Of a stretch of 64,000 bases of DNA, positions 1 through 33,069 are shown piece by piece; within the stretch, counting starts at the first letter, position 1; the number at the start of each line of letters is the position of its first letter. Below the pieces are notes generated by a model, which saw only the letters and a list, made by a program, of their open reading frames with translations, was not told the origin of the DNA and searched no databases. The stretch spans positions 26,789,001-26,853,000 of the forward strand of contig NC_079882.1 in the NCBI RefSeq assembly GCF_029227915.1. The letters are read 5' to 3'. The translations under genes and the position numbers were made by a program. This stretch comes from Hydractinia symbiolongicarpus (lineage: Eukaryota; Cnidaria; Hydrozoa; Anthoathecata; Hydractiniidae).

Positions 1-1757
1 GATGAAGCTTTTGAGTCGCCAATCAAACATACAAATCGACCCCTTTATATAAAATAAAAGTTAAGATTTTACAAGATTTTAATTTTAAAAGTAATCGCGT
101 AGCTTCTTTATACATATTACTCGTACCAAGTGCGCGAAAATTAAATGTGTGCTTAACCAAACCTCGTTCCTAGGGTATTTGCGAAAAAGATTAAAAATTC
201 AATTTAAAGTATTCAAGCATCCAATATGGGTGATGGTTGTGAGTGAAAGTGTTTTTTCATTTCCGTAAGAACTTTTTTTGCATTTTTAGTTAGGTTTTCT
301 TCATTTATAAAACTTTTTGACATTCTTTTTAACAAAAAACGATAAAGTAAATAAATTCTGTAAGAGTTAAAAATTTGCAAAAAGACATTTGATGTTAGGA
401 TAACCGTCCCTTTACTTAAAATAGATAGACAACTGAAGAACTAGAAGCTAACAATAAACACATTTCTTTCTTATGTGTATAACTAGTTTGTTATACTAAA
501 ATTATTTTCGATAGCTTCAAAACATGGTCCAAGAATTGGTTATAGTAGTTGGTTATAAACGTCTACTGCTGATCATCGCATATGCTGTGTTGTTATAACG
601 ATTATACTTTTTTACACGCCAGCATTCATTTGCCGATGTGATTGAAACGTTCACAAACACGCTTTGGCGCTGCTGCATACCCACAAGACTTTAAGAAACT
701 GTTCATACTATGAAACAGCTCGGTTTATTTAATTATCATTTCCATAGAATAACAACTTTAGTATTTGCCACACTGTTCTTATTAGGATTTCTATTTCTTG
801 ATGGTTAGATATACATCACCATTATCTTACCACCGGTTAACTGGGGTACCCACACTTACCGTTTATTCCCATGTTGTGGAATAAACAATCGACCTTGTGA
901 TTTCAAAGCGAAGTTCTAACTATTAACCACAGAAGTACATTTCATTAAAAAAATCATTTCCTCGAAAAATCATTGGTTAGAAAGACGACGCTGTACATAA
1001 TCTTCTACATTACTTTATATAAAATTATATAGTCATTACAAACTTAGAAGCATAATTAAATATACACGGTATTAATATTTTCAAATTTGAAAATTTACCA
1101 CTCATTAATTTTTAATTTCGATTCCACTGTTCAAAAGAAATTAGCCACACTTGAGAAAGTATCGGTGCAAATGATGTGACTTCTTTTCAAAAAAAGGGCT
1201 GTGCTTATTATATGTTGTTCTTCACCTTACAAATTCATACATATGAATACAAAACAAAATGCTTGAACTTACTGTATTGAGATTTATTTTCGCGTACATA
1301 ATAAGTTTACGCCAACCTCAAGGATTTTATGATTCGCAAAAATAAATCCACATCAACGCTCACAAAATTGGGCTCGCAAAAATAAATTCACGCAAAAAAA
1401 AACCAATAAGGTACTCGCTAAAATCTCAATTTGTGAATATATATAAATAAACGTGCGTACTTACATAAAAAGTGTATTAGCAAAATTAAATATACAGTAT
1501 GCAAAAACAATACGAATAATATCAAAAATAAAGACATATATAATACAAATATATATATATATATTTAAAAAATTTATTTTCTACCAGGTGTGGGTATGTA
1601 ATGAAGTTCGTCTTTACATTTGTCAATCTTATTGCTGTAGTCGCACTGTCGCAACTTACTTTATCTACGTCATATAAAGAGTTGAAAGGCTTATGTGAAA
1701 TGGAAGTCTTTCGTTGTAGCAACAACAGTAAGAGCAGACTAGCTCTTCGCATTCCTT
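1..1757. other. Non-coding stretch downstream of the receptor kinase gene
   Basis: I see no convincing exon here. The stretch is AT-rich. It contains a copy of a short motif (AACCTCGTTCCTAGG, near 159-174) that recurs at 14761 and 19556, a degraded SINE fragment at about 838-935, and several 'CGCAAAAATAAA'-like words around 1260-1400. The short open frames around 1450-1750 lie over simple AT sequence and have no protein-like composition. Confidence 0.5.
838..935 (-). repeat. Degraded tRNA-derived SINE fragment
   Basis: Read on the + strand, the words CGACCTTGTGATT and AAGCGAAGTTC followed by TAACTATTAACCAC match the tRNA-like head of the SINE at 61280-61414 (CGACCTTGTGATTACGAAGCGAACTCCATAACCAC). 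The fragment therefore lies in the same minus orientation. Only part of the head and a diverged start of the body remain. Confidence 0.4.
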
Positions 1758-1761
1758 TTTA

Positions 1762-1763
<2 letters not shown>
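1758..1763 (-). promoter_or_regulatory. AATAAA overlapping the receptor kinase stop codon
   Basis: On the minus strand the stop codon TAA (1764-1762) runs straight into AATAAA, giving TAATAAAAAGG. It is the canonical hexamer, but whether it is used as a polyadenylation signal is inference. If used, the 3' UTR would be only tens of bases long. Other TTTATT words (AATAAA on the minus strand) lie further downstream, for example near 1571. Confidence 0.35.
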
Positions 1764-12513
<10,750 letters not shown>

Positions 12514-13585
12514 CTGAATGCCGGTAATTTTTTTGGCTAAAATTAAAAAGCATAAAAACATTTAGAAACATTATGCAACAAGTTCAAAATCTCATATACT
12601 TTGTAGGAAATAAATGAACATCTGGAACGAGAAGAAAACAATTACACTTTTATATATATGCACAAACTTTTTAAGCATACAAAAGACTGGGAATTCTAAC
12701 CTGAAGATTACGAATTTGACTTTAAGGTCTAAAGGAAACCTTTTATAGTAGAGAAAAAAATGGCATTTTGAACATCAATGTCATTTACACATTTGAAATC
12801 CTTGGAAATTGGAAGTCTGTTATTATATACATTCCACATTTCCCCTTCATAATTAGTAGAACAATGCCCATTTACAAAGTGTATAAATCCATTCTTGGTT
12901 CCTCCTATTACTTTTTTTATTTGACATTTGTCTGGCAAATTTATTTTTTTATTTTTATACATAATTTTTTAAAGAAGCTATTAAAAAGAATTAACAACCA
13001 TCTGCTTCAGAAGTGGATTACTTTTCTTAAAAGCTTTAGCTACCAAATCAATGTTTTGGTAAATGATCAGTTAAAAGCATTAAAAATTAAAATGGTGAAA
13101 ACAAACATTTTATAGAAATAAACTTTTGAGTAATGAAGAAAATGAAGTGACATAATATGCACTATATAATATGCACATATATAATATTTATGTTTGTACA
13201 TCTAATACTTCTAGCATAAAATCAATATTTACATGGATGACTCGAAAACATTCTTGGGTAAAGACATTGGCATTGCAAAAGTTCCATTTCCAATGTTGAT
13301 AAACATGTAATAATGTGATGCAAAGATTCTTAATAAACACAGCCACTTGTTTAAAAAAACACTTTTTTATTTTCTCTGAGTAGTCTTAAACCGGTTCACT
13401 AAAATTAGCTACCCATTTTTAAATTTGGCTTCACACTGTGATGGGTTCTTTTTTTTTTGCTTAACCCAAATCTCCTGTTTTTTATATAAATATATGGCTG
13501 GCTGGCTAACTAGCTATCTTTTAAATCAACAAATGATAAAAATAAAATGATAAAAATAAAACGTCAAAAACTTTGCCATTCTTAT

Positions 13586-13609
13586 ATAGCTAGCTAGCTA
13601 GCTAGCTAT
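13586..13609. repeat. Short (TAGC)n tandem repeat
   Basis: About six units of TAGC/AGCT in a row. Looser AGCTAGCT words flank it at 13498-13515 and 13698-13732. It is simple sequence with no other signal. Confidence 0.8.
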
Positions 13610-14212
13610 ATATATCATATATTTCAATAATGCAATTAAAATTTCCTTAAAACAGAACAAAAAAGGGCAACAAAGCAAAAAGGATAAAAGTGTATATATA
13701 GCTAGCTAGATACATAGCTGTCCATTTAGCTACCTACCTATAAGATAAAAAAAGTAGAGTAGAAGGCGGATTTTATAGCTAAGCTTAGCTGCAACTCGCA
13801 GAATCTTTTAGCTTATGTTTTTAAATCAAAGTTAATAAATAACAGTTATACCATTTTTTAAAAAAATAAATTGGGCTTTTTACTATTCAGTGCAGGTGGA
13901 CAACGTAAAACAGATCAGATACAAAACAAAGGTGGGCGATGCACCTTATCTTGAGTAGTAAAAAACCGTCATGTTAGTCGTTCAAATCTACAGTAAAACA
14001 AAGGCACCATTATTAATTGATTCATTGATTTATTAAAACATTTGATGTGACGTTAAAAAATACTCATCGGATGTATCATCGTTTGGTTTTCACGGTTTTT
14101 ACTCAACAAAAAAAAAGATGGACAGACGGTTCACTTACAACAGCTTACAAGGATACACACCTTTTTTCCGCGGGAAAATCAAAATTAAGCAAAAGTAGTT
14201 CTTAAATATATG

Positions 14213-14305
14213 CGACGCTCAATATCTCGGATACCTGTTGTCTCGAACTTTCGCTGTCTCAATCTTTTTCGTCGGTACCCTGAGAGTTCCAGATATCGAG
14301 CGTCG
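14213..14305. repeat. 93-bp imperfect inverted-repeat element, pogo/Tigger-like ends
   Basis: The two ends are inverted copies: CGACGCTCAATATCTCGG at the left and its near-complement at the right (read inward as CGACGCTCGATATCTGG). The middle contains CTCGAACTTTCGC. The style CAGTCGACGCTCGATATCT resembles pogo/Tigger-type transposon ends, which would make this a deletion-derived miniature element. The family assignment is inference. No target duplication is clear. Confidence 0.5.
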
Positions 14306-17300
14306 ACTGTACTACTTTAATAAAAAATGCAATAACATTTTTTAAACAACAAACAGAGCGAATGTATAAACACATTTTCGAAATACGCAAAAAGTCTTTG
14401 AAAGAATGTTGCAGAAATAATTACGGATCATTTGGACGTGTACACCGCGCGTTCTTTAATTTCAGTTCAACATCTTCAGAAATTTTATCACAGGATCGTT
14501 TATCCCGGAGGCTGAAATATGTTTCTAAGCAGGGGTAAAACATATGATGACAAGGAGAATTGATTATCATACTTTGTATGTGAGTTCACACCAAATTACC
14601 AGACTTATTTATTAAACATTCATCGGACTTACAAATACAAGGCTTATTACTGTTATTAATGGTTGTTATATTTTTATAGGAAATGATTAAGAAGGAAGTC
14701 TTTTTTAACCATTGTTTACATTTTTGCGCTTACTATAATATGTTCTGATATGCTTATGCACAACCTCGCTCCCAGAGCATGATGAAGTTGCCGCAAGACC
14801 CTGGGGCTTATGCAAACAAACAAACAAACAAAAAATGATATATGCTTATAGTCTAAGAACTCATAATAAGGGATTTTTCTCAGAAAGTTTAAATCTGAGA
14901 TTACGGGGAAATAGAAAAATTGGTTAGCTGGCTGTAAATGAGTCATGGGACCAAATATAACTTCCCCATAATTGACCTTAAATGACCTAATGTTTTATAA
15001 GACTAAAAGTTTAATCATTGGTGCGCAGTTGCTATGTGAAGAGTCTTTTGTCGCAACAACTTTTTTTTTCAACCATTTTTTCGTTAGATTGCCACCAGAA
15101 CATAAAATAAAAATGTGAAAACTAACTAAAATTTCCAGAGCGATTACGGGTCCAACATTTTTTAGTTTCTGAAAAAAAACTCTCAAACGTGGTATTGAGT
15201 TTGTCCAATACATGGCCAATTGTTTGTCACCAGAACATCGTGGAATGTAAATTTTAAAAAATATATTAAAAATTTGCAGAGCAAATGCAGTCAGGCCAGC
15301 ATTCTTTTGTGTCCTGACAAAAATGTTCTTTACTTGTTAGACCTGTACATTCATTTTAGTGCATATGAGCTATACCTATCACGAGATTGAAAAAAATATA
15401 AAATACGAAGCTTGCTTTTGTACTTTCTAACTGAACTGATATGCTTAGTTGAAATAAAGTTGCCCAGATATTTTGTTAGGCTGGTTAAAATTTGCTATAC
15501 TGATTTGATCTTTTGGTCAGCAACACTTTTTTGTTCTTAAGATTTGTATTTTACTTTTTTATGTAACGAGGATTGAAATCATCGAAATGGTTCTGCAGAT
15601 TAGAAAGCCAGAACAGTATAGTAGACTCGATTGACTCCTTCATTTCCTTCTTCAACTTCCAATTGTAATAAGACTATTTTTTTCGGTGAGCGCTGGAATT
15701 ATACTAGATTTTACCATTTTGGCTTTATTCTCAAGGAAAGAAAAATAAGTACATTTCAATAATAAGAATTCGGTATTCTGAAGTCGTTTTTTTATCGTAT
15801 TGCCAAACTCCATTGCAGCTACACGCCAAATTGATTACCTATCATTTAAATGTTATGTCGTAAACACTGGCGTGTGAACCCTTGACTTTTCTAATTTGTA
15901 AGGGACTTGTTTTATGGGCTTATTTGCGAGTAGGTTATTCTGCGGGTGTGTTTATCTACCTTAGAAAAATGAGTACAGTGCAATTGCAATGAATATTCAT
16001 TGAAACAAAAGGCAAAAAAAAAAGAAATTTCAACAAACTATAACCTAATTCAAAATAATTGAAAGTTTTAGTCATGCAGTTTTTGCTGAAAAGATTTTAT
16101 TACTCTCTGATTTAGATTCTGATTTTTGTCACTACTCTTCAGGTTGAATCCTCCTTAGGTTTTGGCAAATTGTATCGATAAAAAAACGAATATATGAAAA
16201 AATAAAAATTAAATAATATGAAAATACCTAGGTCGAATTTGTAAACAAAGAAGTTTATTTCACCCTATCTTTGTCTCTTTTTTGAGTATTTGCAGAAATA
16301 AGGGGTTATACACGAGTGAGACTGCGGAAAGAAAAAAAAATCAGTAAAGAAGTGTGTTTAACTGCAGGTGAGCTCATACGGTGAGATTAAAGGTAGTTGT
16401 TGTCATGTCTTCTCTACTTTCTGTGTGTCCGTCTACACAACTTAAAGTACCAGTTGATAATTTTGATGACGTTCGTCGCCTGTTTAAATACCCCTTAGAG
16501 TTTGAAGTAATGTTTTTACTACCAAAAATAGTTGGCCAACCCCCAATGAACCTCCAGCGCTGATAGATAAATAATAGATCTTGTTTAAGTTTCCTTAGCA
16601 TTTGATGGACAAGATGGTGGTCACAGTAATGTCAACAAGACGTATGATATACGCAAACAACCTCGCGAATAAAGTTTACAAAAAGCTGTCTATCAAATTA
16701 GGATTTTTGTTACGAAGTTAGACACGACATATTTTACTATTCAGATACGCAATAATATTTGTTACACACTTATTTTTCAAAATTGATTTGTGAGACCTTC
16801 CTGAACGGAAAATTCCTCGAACTTTTAATTTTCGATGGGTCCGTCTTGGGTGAACCGACTGACAGGAAGAAGAAAGACCACAAACCCACAAACCCAAAAA
16901 TTTGCGAAATTCATTAATTCAGTTAATTCTGCCTACATTCACTTTTAAAAAGTTTGGTGGAAACACCTTTATTTACTAGTTAGTTAAACAAGTGTTTTGA
17001 ACACTTGTCTTATCTTTTTTAAAAAGAAAAAAAAAGTAAAAATAGTTACCAAGATGAGATTCGAACACACGACGACTCCCGTGTCGGTGCTCAGAGAGGC
17101 AAAAATTTCCATTCTTGTAGGACACATTTGCGTTTTAATACAAGCTCACGAGCTTGTAATAAAATCTATATGATGAAATCTACACTATGGTTATTATATC
17201 ATGTATCCGCCTAAACAAGGGGTCTTCACAAGACGTGTATCTCTTAAAAAGTTAAGATCAGTCTCGCGAAACGGTATAAACAAGTGTTTACACAGGCAAG

Positions 17301-17506
17301 CTATAGTACTGGAAAATTAGTATTATGCGCCTTTGGCCTGATATCTCGGTCTGTGGAGTTTTTCCTAGATTGATCTTTAAGCTGTTGTTCAAACAAAGGA
17401 TTTATTTAGATTTTAAAAAAACCTTGTTTTTCTGGTATTTCTTAACAAAAGTTATAGCTTTTTAAAAATGAACAATTTTTGTCATAAATGATGGAAAATA
17501 CTCATA

Positions 17507-17700
17507 AAAAAACTTTGTAGAATTTGTGGCAAAAACAACTCGTGCAAGTGTAAGACACAGTGTAAGAAAGCACCAGGAATGGCTAAAAAATGCTTTCAAG
17601 CTGAAGTTAGAAGAAGACCAGCCAGAAATTCACCCCAATTCATTCTGCAATAAGTGCTACTCCACAGCTTGGAAAAACAGGGTACCGCATTTAAATTGGA
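17507..17700 (+). pseudogene. Possible relic of a RAG1-type N-terminal zinc-binding domain
   Basis: One frame reads KKLCRICGKN (from 17507). The next frame, starting in the same place, reads VRKHQEWLKNAFKLKLEED and then IHPNSFCNKCYSTAWK (17526-17700). The pattern CRICGK, about 40 residues, then IHPxxFCxxC resembles the zinc-binding segment N-terminal to the RAG1 RING. Related segments are known in invertebrate N-RAG-type mobile elements and orphan proteins. The two parts are one frame apart, so this copy is frameshifted, or the first Cys pair belongs to another exon. No transposase core is visible around it. Confidence 0.4.
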
Positions 17701-18045
17701 AAGACTCTTTGTTCATATAAAATGTTTATTAATGTAGTTTTTCTTGCAAAGTCTACTCAAAAAACAAAGAACTTTGTTTGTTTTTAGACTTATGCAATCT
17801 TCTGGTTTGCTCACGAACCTTGCTGTAAAACAAAGTTTGCAGTTACATCATCAAATAGGGAAAGTCGTATGCACAGGGAAACCTGTACTCGCGGCCTCTT
17901 TGACTTGGCATAACTTTGTTTGGCATATAATTGAGTGCTGGAAGTTTGTGAGTTCTTCTAATGTTTCCAGAATGTTCTCACACTTCATAATTTTTTAACC
18001 AATGGAAAAAACCATTACATTTATATGCACGTTTTTTTTGAAAAA
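17701..18045. other. Intergenic spacer
   Basis: AT-rich sequence between the RAG1-like relic and a SINE. The open frame at 17744-17998 shows no domain and is not supported. Confidence 0.4.
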
Positions 18046-18345
18046 ATGTGTAACCGACTGGTAGCCTTATGGTAGAGTGTTCGATTCCAGTGCAGAAGGT
18101 CTGGGTTCAAACCCTAACCGAGTTATGCCAGAGATTATAAAAGTGTGTATTCTTTCTGCTTAGCGCTCAGCATGATATTTAGGCGGTTGTCTAGTTGAGC
18201 AATTGCTGTGCTTGCACGACTTTCGTAGCTCAAATGGGAACTTTAAATGCACTAGAACCCCCTTTGATAGCTGTACCAATAGCTGCACTGAAGAGGCTAT
18301 CCTGTGTAAACAATAATTTCAATAATAACGCAACTACTGAACCTC
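18046..18345 (+). repeat. tRNA-derived SINE (family B), copy 1
   Basis: The head has Pol III promoter-like boxes: an A-box-like TAGCCTTATGGTAGAGTG and a B-box GGGTTCAAACCC (about 18061-18117). The body includes GTTGTCTAGTTGAG and GTGCTTGCACGACTTTCGTAG, shared with the copies at 48351-48480 and 48553-48717. The 3' end is an AATAAT-rich tail. SINEs are non-coding and move with LINE machinery. Confidence 0.75.
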
Positions 18346-20342
18346 TTTTTGATGTTAAAGGTGCAACGCGGAAAAATTCCAAGTCAGTCACCGATACATA
18401 ACGTTCTCATCACGCGCGATATTATCAAATGTTTTTTATTTACAGTTTTTTATTGTCCTCAAACAGAAATTTTTTACCACGAATAAATTTTATATTAAAA
18501 TCAGAAAGATGTTCTTCATAATTATACGCGCTACACACTTTTCGCTAGTTGAATCGTTATTTAAGTTACGAAAAAAAAGGGGTGCTATCGTTAGAAATGT
18601 CTGGTAAACATGTTTCGTTTTTATAATATCGTTTCAACCCACAAAATCTAACATCTTGAAGAGCCGGAGTCAACCTCGTCTCAGGGCCTTCTTTCGCTTT
18701 TTTATACTGAAGACGGTGCGAAGGTCTGTCCGCAATATAAAAAAGGGAAATGGGCCTAAATGCTTGTTATTAAAAATTTCCATACAAGTAAACGGTGGAG
18801 AAATACTATAATAAATAAATATAAATAACATAAAATTAACTAACCATTTATTGCCATCAAAAAACAATTAGTTTATTACATTTGCGAGTAAATTTACAAT
18901 TTACTACTTCTCGTATTCTGAAAATTGAAAGGCGTGACGTAACACAGATAGCCTGTAAAGGATGGTGTTTAACAACGAACATGTTTCAAAAGTAAAAAAA
19001 GAGGAGTGAAAAAGGTAAAGTTTGAAACTGTTCTAACAACGTCCTGTGTGGAGATCTTTCTGCTTTTTTAATGCACGTTGACAGCGGGTCTCTCCCTTGG
19101 CAAGAGACGTTGTGAGCAAAATTGAAAAATCAAGATTGATATTTGAGCAACCTCTATCCAGCAGGGTCCGCAGCATGTTTTGACATAAGAATGAAAGCGC
19201 TTATTTTTTCGAATAGTTTACACTTAGTATTCAAATATTTTACACTTTTTTTGCCTGCCGAGAACAAATTAAGCACTATCCAGTTATTTCATATTTATGC
19301 TCTGGTACGTAATGCGCATTACGTACCAGAGCATAAGCATGCGATGCTGGGCCTCTGGTCTCTCTCTTTTCATTTAATTCTGTTGCCGTCAATATCAGTG
19401 ACAAGAGGCCTTGGGAAATCTACAGAAGACACATAAGGTTACTGTCCTCGTTATTTTACTTATGTAACGCAATTATGCCCAATTTCGTATCCAGGGAGTC
19501 TTGTCGCTTTTTACATCCGTTCGTCTTGCGGCCAGATATTAGAAAAGACGCAAGGTCCTGGGAACGAGGTTGGATACTTTCTTCTTAAAAAAATAGAATA
19601 AGATCATAAAAAATCAGCAAAGATTATTGTTTAAAATCTAATTTGATAAATTACTTTCGCGAAACGCCCTTCAACAAACATTTAAGCCGCACAATATTTT
19701 CGCATATTTACTAAAAACAGAGAGAAAAAAAGTTTGTTATCCTGATCAAAACTAATAAATTTATCTGAAATTAAAGGTTAAAGTTGACGGAAATCGTGAA
19801 CAGAACACAATTCTTTGGAATTTGTTTTTTCCTTGATAAAATTGTAAACTAATATTATATCTTTTTCCTGAGGGAAAAAAGATGATCTTTTTTCTTCCCA
19901 TCAAAATTCACGTTCATAGTAGTTTCGAACTCAATTTTTTTTTAAAGATTTACTTTAATTTTACTTATTTGTAAAAAGAAAAAAAATCTTCCTGTTTTGC
20001 TTAGCTATGTAAAAGGGCGGGTATTATAATTTAAATTTTTATGTTGAAAAACAAATTAAGCCAGCAAACCAATCATAATGAAAGATCGACTTTTTTCCAG
20101 TGATATGGCAAAACGAAATGACAAAATGATAGAAAAAACAACGGAATTAACAAAGAAGATACCTGAAAAAGCAATTACTTAAGCTAAACACGATCATTAT
20201 TCTCTGTTTGTATGCCTATTATTCTCATAATTAAAGAGTATTGTCCTGTGCCGGATGTAATTAGCCGAACATTAGGACAGTATGTATACATTATTCCATA
20301 ATTTAATCGTTCTTACAATCGCAATACATCTCCTCAAAAATA
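18346..20342. other. Intergenic stretch upstream of the orphan membrane protein
   Basis: No supported gene. It contains a perfect 42-bp palindrome at 19295-19336 and, on the minus strand, a copy of the AACCTCGTTCCCAGG word (19556-19572). The open frame 19143-19436 runs over the palindrome and has no recognisable domain. The promoter of the gene at 20343 should be at the right end. I see no clear TATA box. Confidence 0.5.
19295..19336. repeat. Perfect 42-bp palindrome with no spacer
   Basis: The left arm starts TTATGCTCTGG and ends GTAATGC. The right arm is its exact reverse complement and starts GCATTAC. The centre lies between 19315 and 19316. There is no mismatch and no loop. The flanks do not continue the symmetry. 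Confidence 0.95.
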
Positions 20343-21338
20343 ATGTACTCATTTCAAGAAGTAAAATTTCTTATTCTTTGTGTGTTTCTCATCGTCTTTA
20401 TAGAAACACAATGCTTTAAAATCACATCAAGAAAAGACGAAAAACACGACGAAATCCAAGTTGTCACACGTCAAGGAAATTTAAAAACAGATGTAGAAAA
20501 TGACGCAGGTCGAGATTTAAAACATCGCGAGAAACGTCACGCTGATCATGAACACGACGATTATCGCATAAGACATAGAGATAGAGAAAGACCCCGACAC
20601 CGTGGAAGGAAACATGAAAGGGGTCGCAGACGCGACAATGAAGAAAGTAACAGTATGTTGGGACTTTATCTTGGTCTTTCAGTACCAGGAATTTTGTTGT
20701 TTTTCCTGGCATTAATGATATTGTATGTATTGACTCGAAAGCGATGTCGTATAGAATTTAATTCGCCTGATGAAGATGAAAGAATACGACGTGAAGAAGT
20801 GATACCACCTACAACACTCATACGTGGAAGAAAAGAATTTATTGAAACTCCTGCTTTTTTGCTTACTAACTTGAAAGTGACTGATATAAACGACGTGGCG
20901 GTATCGATTGGTGAAAACAGCAAACATGAAACGACGAGTGAACGCACTGACGATTCTGAAGGAAGCGATACACCGAAAAGTAGAGAAGTCGCAGTACAAA
21001 AATCTAATGGTGTCCAGAAAAGTACAACATGCAGTAATGAACAGCGAACACTTTTAAGTAGCATAAGTTCTAGCTACGAATCGTCAAACAGTATAACACA
21101 AACATATTCCACAAGTTATACAAATCAGTCTGTTGAACTTTGTGAACATTCCACTTGTAACAATTGTGGACAGAAAGTCACTCCTGGAGAAGATCACGTT
21201 TCTTTGTCACTACCAACACAAGATGGCGGTAAAAACGATCAAGCCGAAAAACAAAAAAATTTGGAAGATGAATACAAGGAAAAAGAAATGCCAAATGAAA
21301 AAAAAATCAAACATGAAGAAGTGTTTTCAGTGGATTAG
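20343..21338 (+). CDS. Orphan single-pass membrane protein (intronless)
   Basis: A 331-residue protein I do not recognise. The N-terminus is a clear signal peptide (hydrophobic residues 8-20). The short ectodomain (about 24-104) is highly charged, rich in His/Arg/Asp, and has a furin-type RxKR site at residues 62-65 (HREKR followed by HADHEHDD). One membrane segment spans about 106-130 and is followed by RKR, so the C-terminus should be cytoplasmic. The tail is Ser/Thr-rich (about 190-260), carries a small Cys cluster (CEHSTCNNCGQ), and ends in a Lys/Glu-rich, possibly helical segment. A single open frame of this length with a signal peptide and a membrane stop is unlikely by chance. It is convergent with POLR3B, whose stop lies about 790 bp downstream. 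The function is unknown; the shape suggests a receptor-like or proteolytically processed surface protein. Confidence 0.75.
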   Translation: MYSFQEVKFLILCVFLIVFIETQCFKITSRKDEKHDEIQVVTRQGNLKTDVENDAGRDLKHREKRHADHEHDDYRIRHRDRERPRHRGRKHERGRRRDNEESNSMLGLYLGLSVPGILLFFLALMILYVLTRKRCRIEFNSPDEDERIRREEVIPPTTLIRGRKEFIETPAFLLTNLKVTDINDVAVSIGENSKHETTSERTDDSEGSDTPKSREVAVQKSNGVQKSTTCSNEQRTLLSSISSSYESSNSITQTYSTSYTNQSVELCEHSTCNNCGQKVTPGEDHVSLSLPTQDGGKNDQAEKQKNLEDEYKEKEMPNEKKIKHEEVFSVD

Positions 21339-22123
21339 GTCTATTGTATTAAAGATAAATCATTCTCGATTTAAGTTCTGATTTGAAGATATAATTGTTA
21401 TATTGTGGTTTCCTTTTATGACAATGCATATTTTTGTATATAATTTTATATATTTGTACATTATGAAAACAGATAAAGTATTAAACGCATCAACAACCAA
21501 CAACTAGTATTAAATTTGAAAAACTTGTTAAGCATCAACCCGGTCAAACATATAAACATGGATTTTTTGAATTGATTTGTCGTCCGGAAACAAAATCTTA
21601 ACGTTGACACTTAGCGTACACTTTAAGAGTTCTACTTTCTTAAACAAAAGTGTGTATGATAACAAGAGGCTGTTAATCATTATTTTTCTGTAGATTTTTG
21701 TAACTGTAGGCGCGCTCTACTATCCTTATATGGATAAGGGCGCATTTTATCAAGTGGCGCCACAAATTTTCCAGGCACTTAAACATTCCATAAAAAAATA
21801 AAGTCCTTTCCAGACTCCTGAAAACATTTTAATTTTTGTTCATGATAAACAAAAATCAAGGTAAATCTCTTTTCCAAACCTCTATATTTTTCATTCCACT
21901 TAAAAAGTTACAATAAAATTTTAAGATGTTTGAGTGGATTGAAAAAAATCATATATATTCATTATTATTGTATCATCCGTTTAACAACAAAACGTTTTTA
22001 TAACACAAATTCCAGCCAATTGCTGAAAACCCAACTAATAATTATCCATAATTCGGTAATGACGTCATACGTCATTACCACTAATAACTTCTTGATAGCT
22101 GAACCCTTATCCAACTCTCACTG
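21339..22123. other. Convergent 3' region between the orphan membrane gene and POLR3B
   Basis: Should contain both 3' UTRs. AATAAA occurs on the + strand at 21797-21802, about 460 bp past the membrane-protein stop. On the POLR3B side a short palindrome with a TGACGTCA core lies at 22056-22080. No other gene is visible. Confidence 0.5.
22056..22080. promoter_or_regulatory. Hairpin/palindrome in the POLR3B 3' UTR
   Basis: A 10-bp perfect inverted repeat (GGTAATGACG and CGTCATTACC) with a 5-base loop, containing a TGACGTCA (CRE-like) core. It begins 44 bases downstream of the POLR3B stop. In RNA it would form a strong hairpin. In DNA it is a bZIP-type site. Neither use is shown. Confidence 0.55.

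Positions 22124-33069
<10,946 letters not shown>

Larger units (their letters stand above)
12541..17499. other. Intergenic stretch upstream of the receptor kinase gene
   Basis: No supported gene. The receptor's promoter and any 5' UTR exon should lie in the first part, but I cannot place them. Contents: short AGCT-repeat patches around 13498-13732, a short inverted-repeat element at 14213-14305, a repeat word AACCTCGCTCCCAG at 14762 followed by a (CAAA)n run at about 14814-14834, and a tRNA-like B-box fragment (GTTCGAATC on the minus strand) near 17050-17095. The short frames at 14716-15219 and 16374-16601 show no recognisable domain. Confidence 0.5.

Noticed and set aside
17046-17095. Minus-strand tRNA (GTTCGAATC)
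   Set aside because: Only a B-box-like half is present. No acceptor stem or D arm can be paired, so at most a relic.
20464-21064. Minus-strand open frames over the orphan membrane gene
   Set aside because: They are shadows of the plus-strand frame, which has a signal peptide, a membrane segment and a coherent composition.
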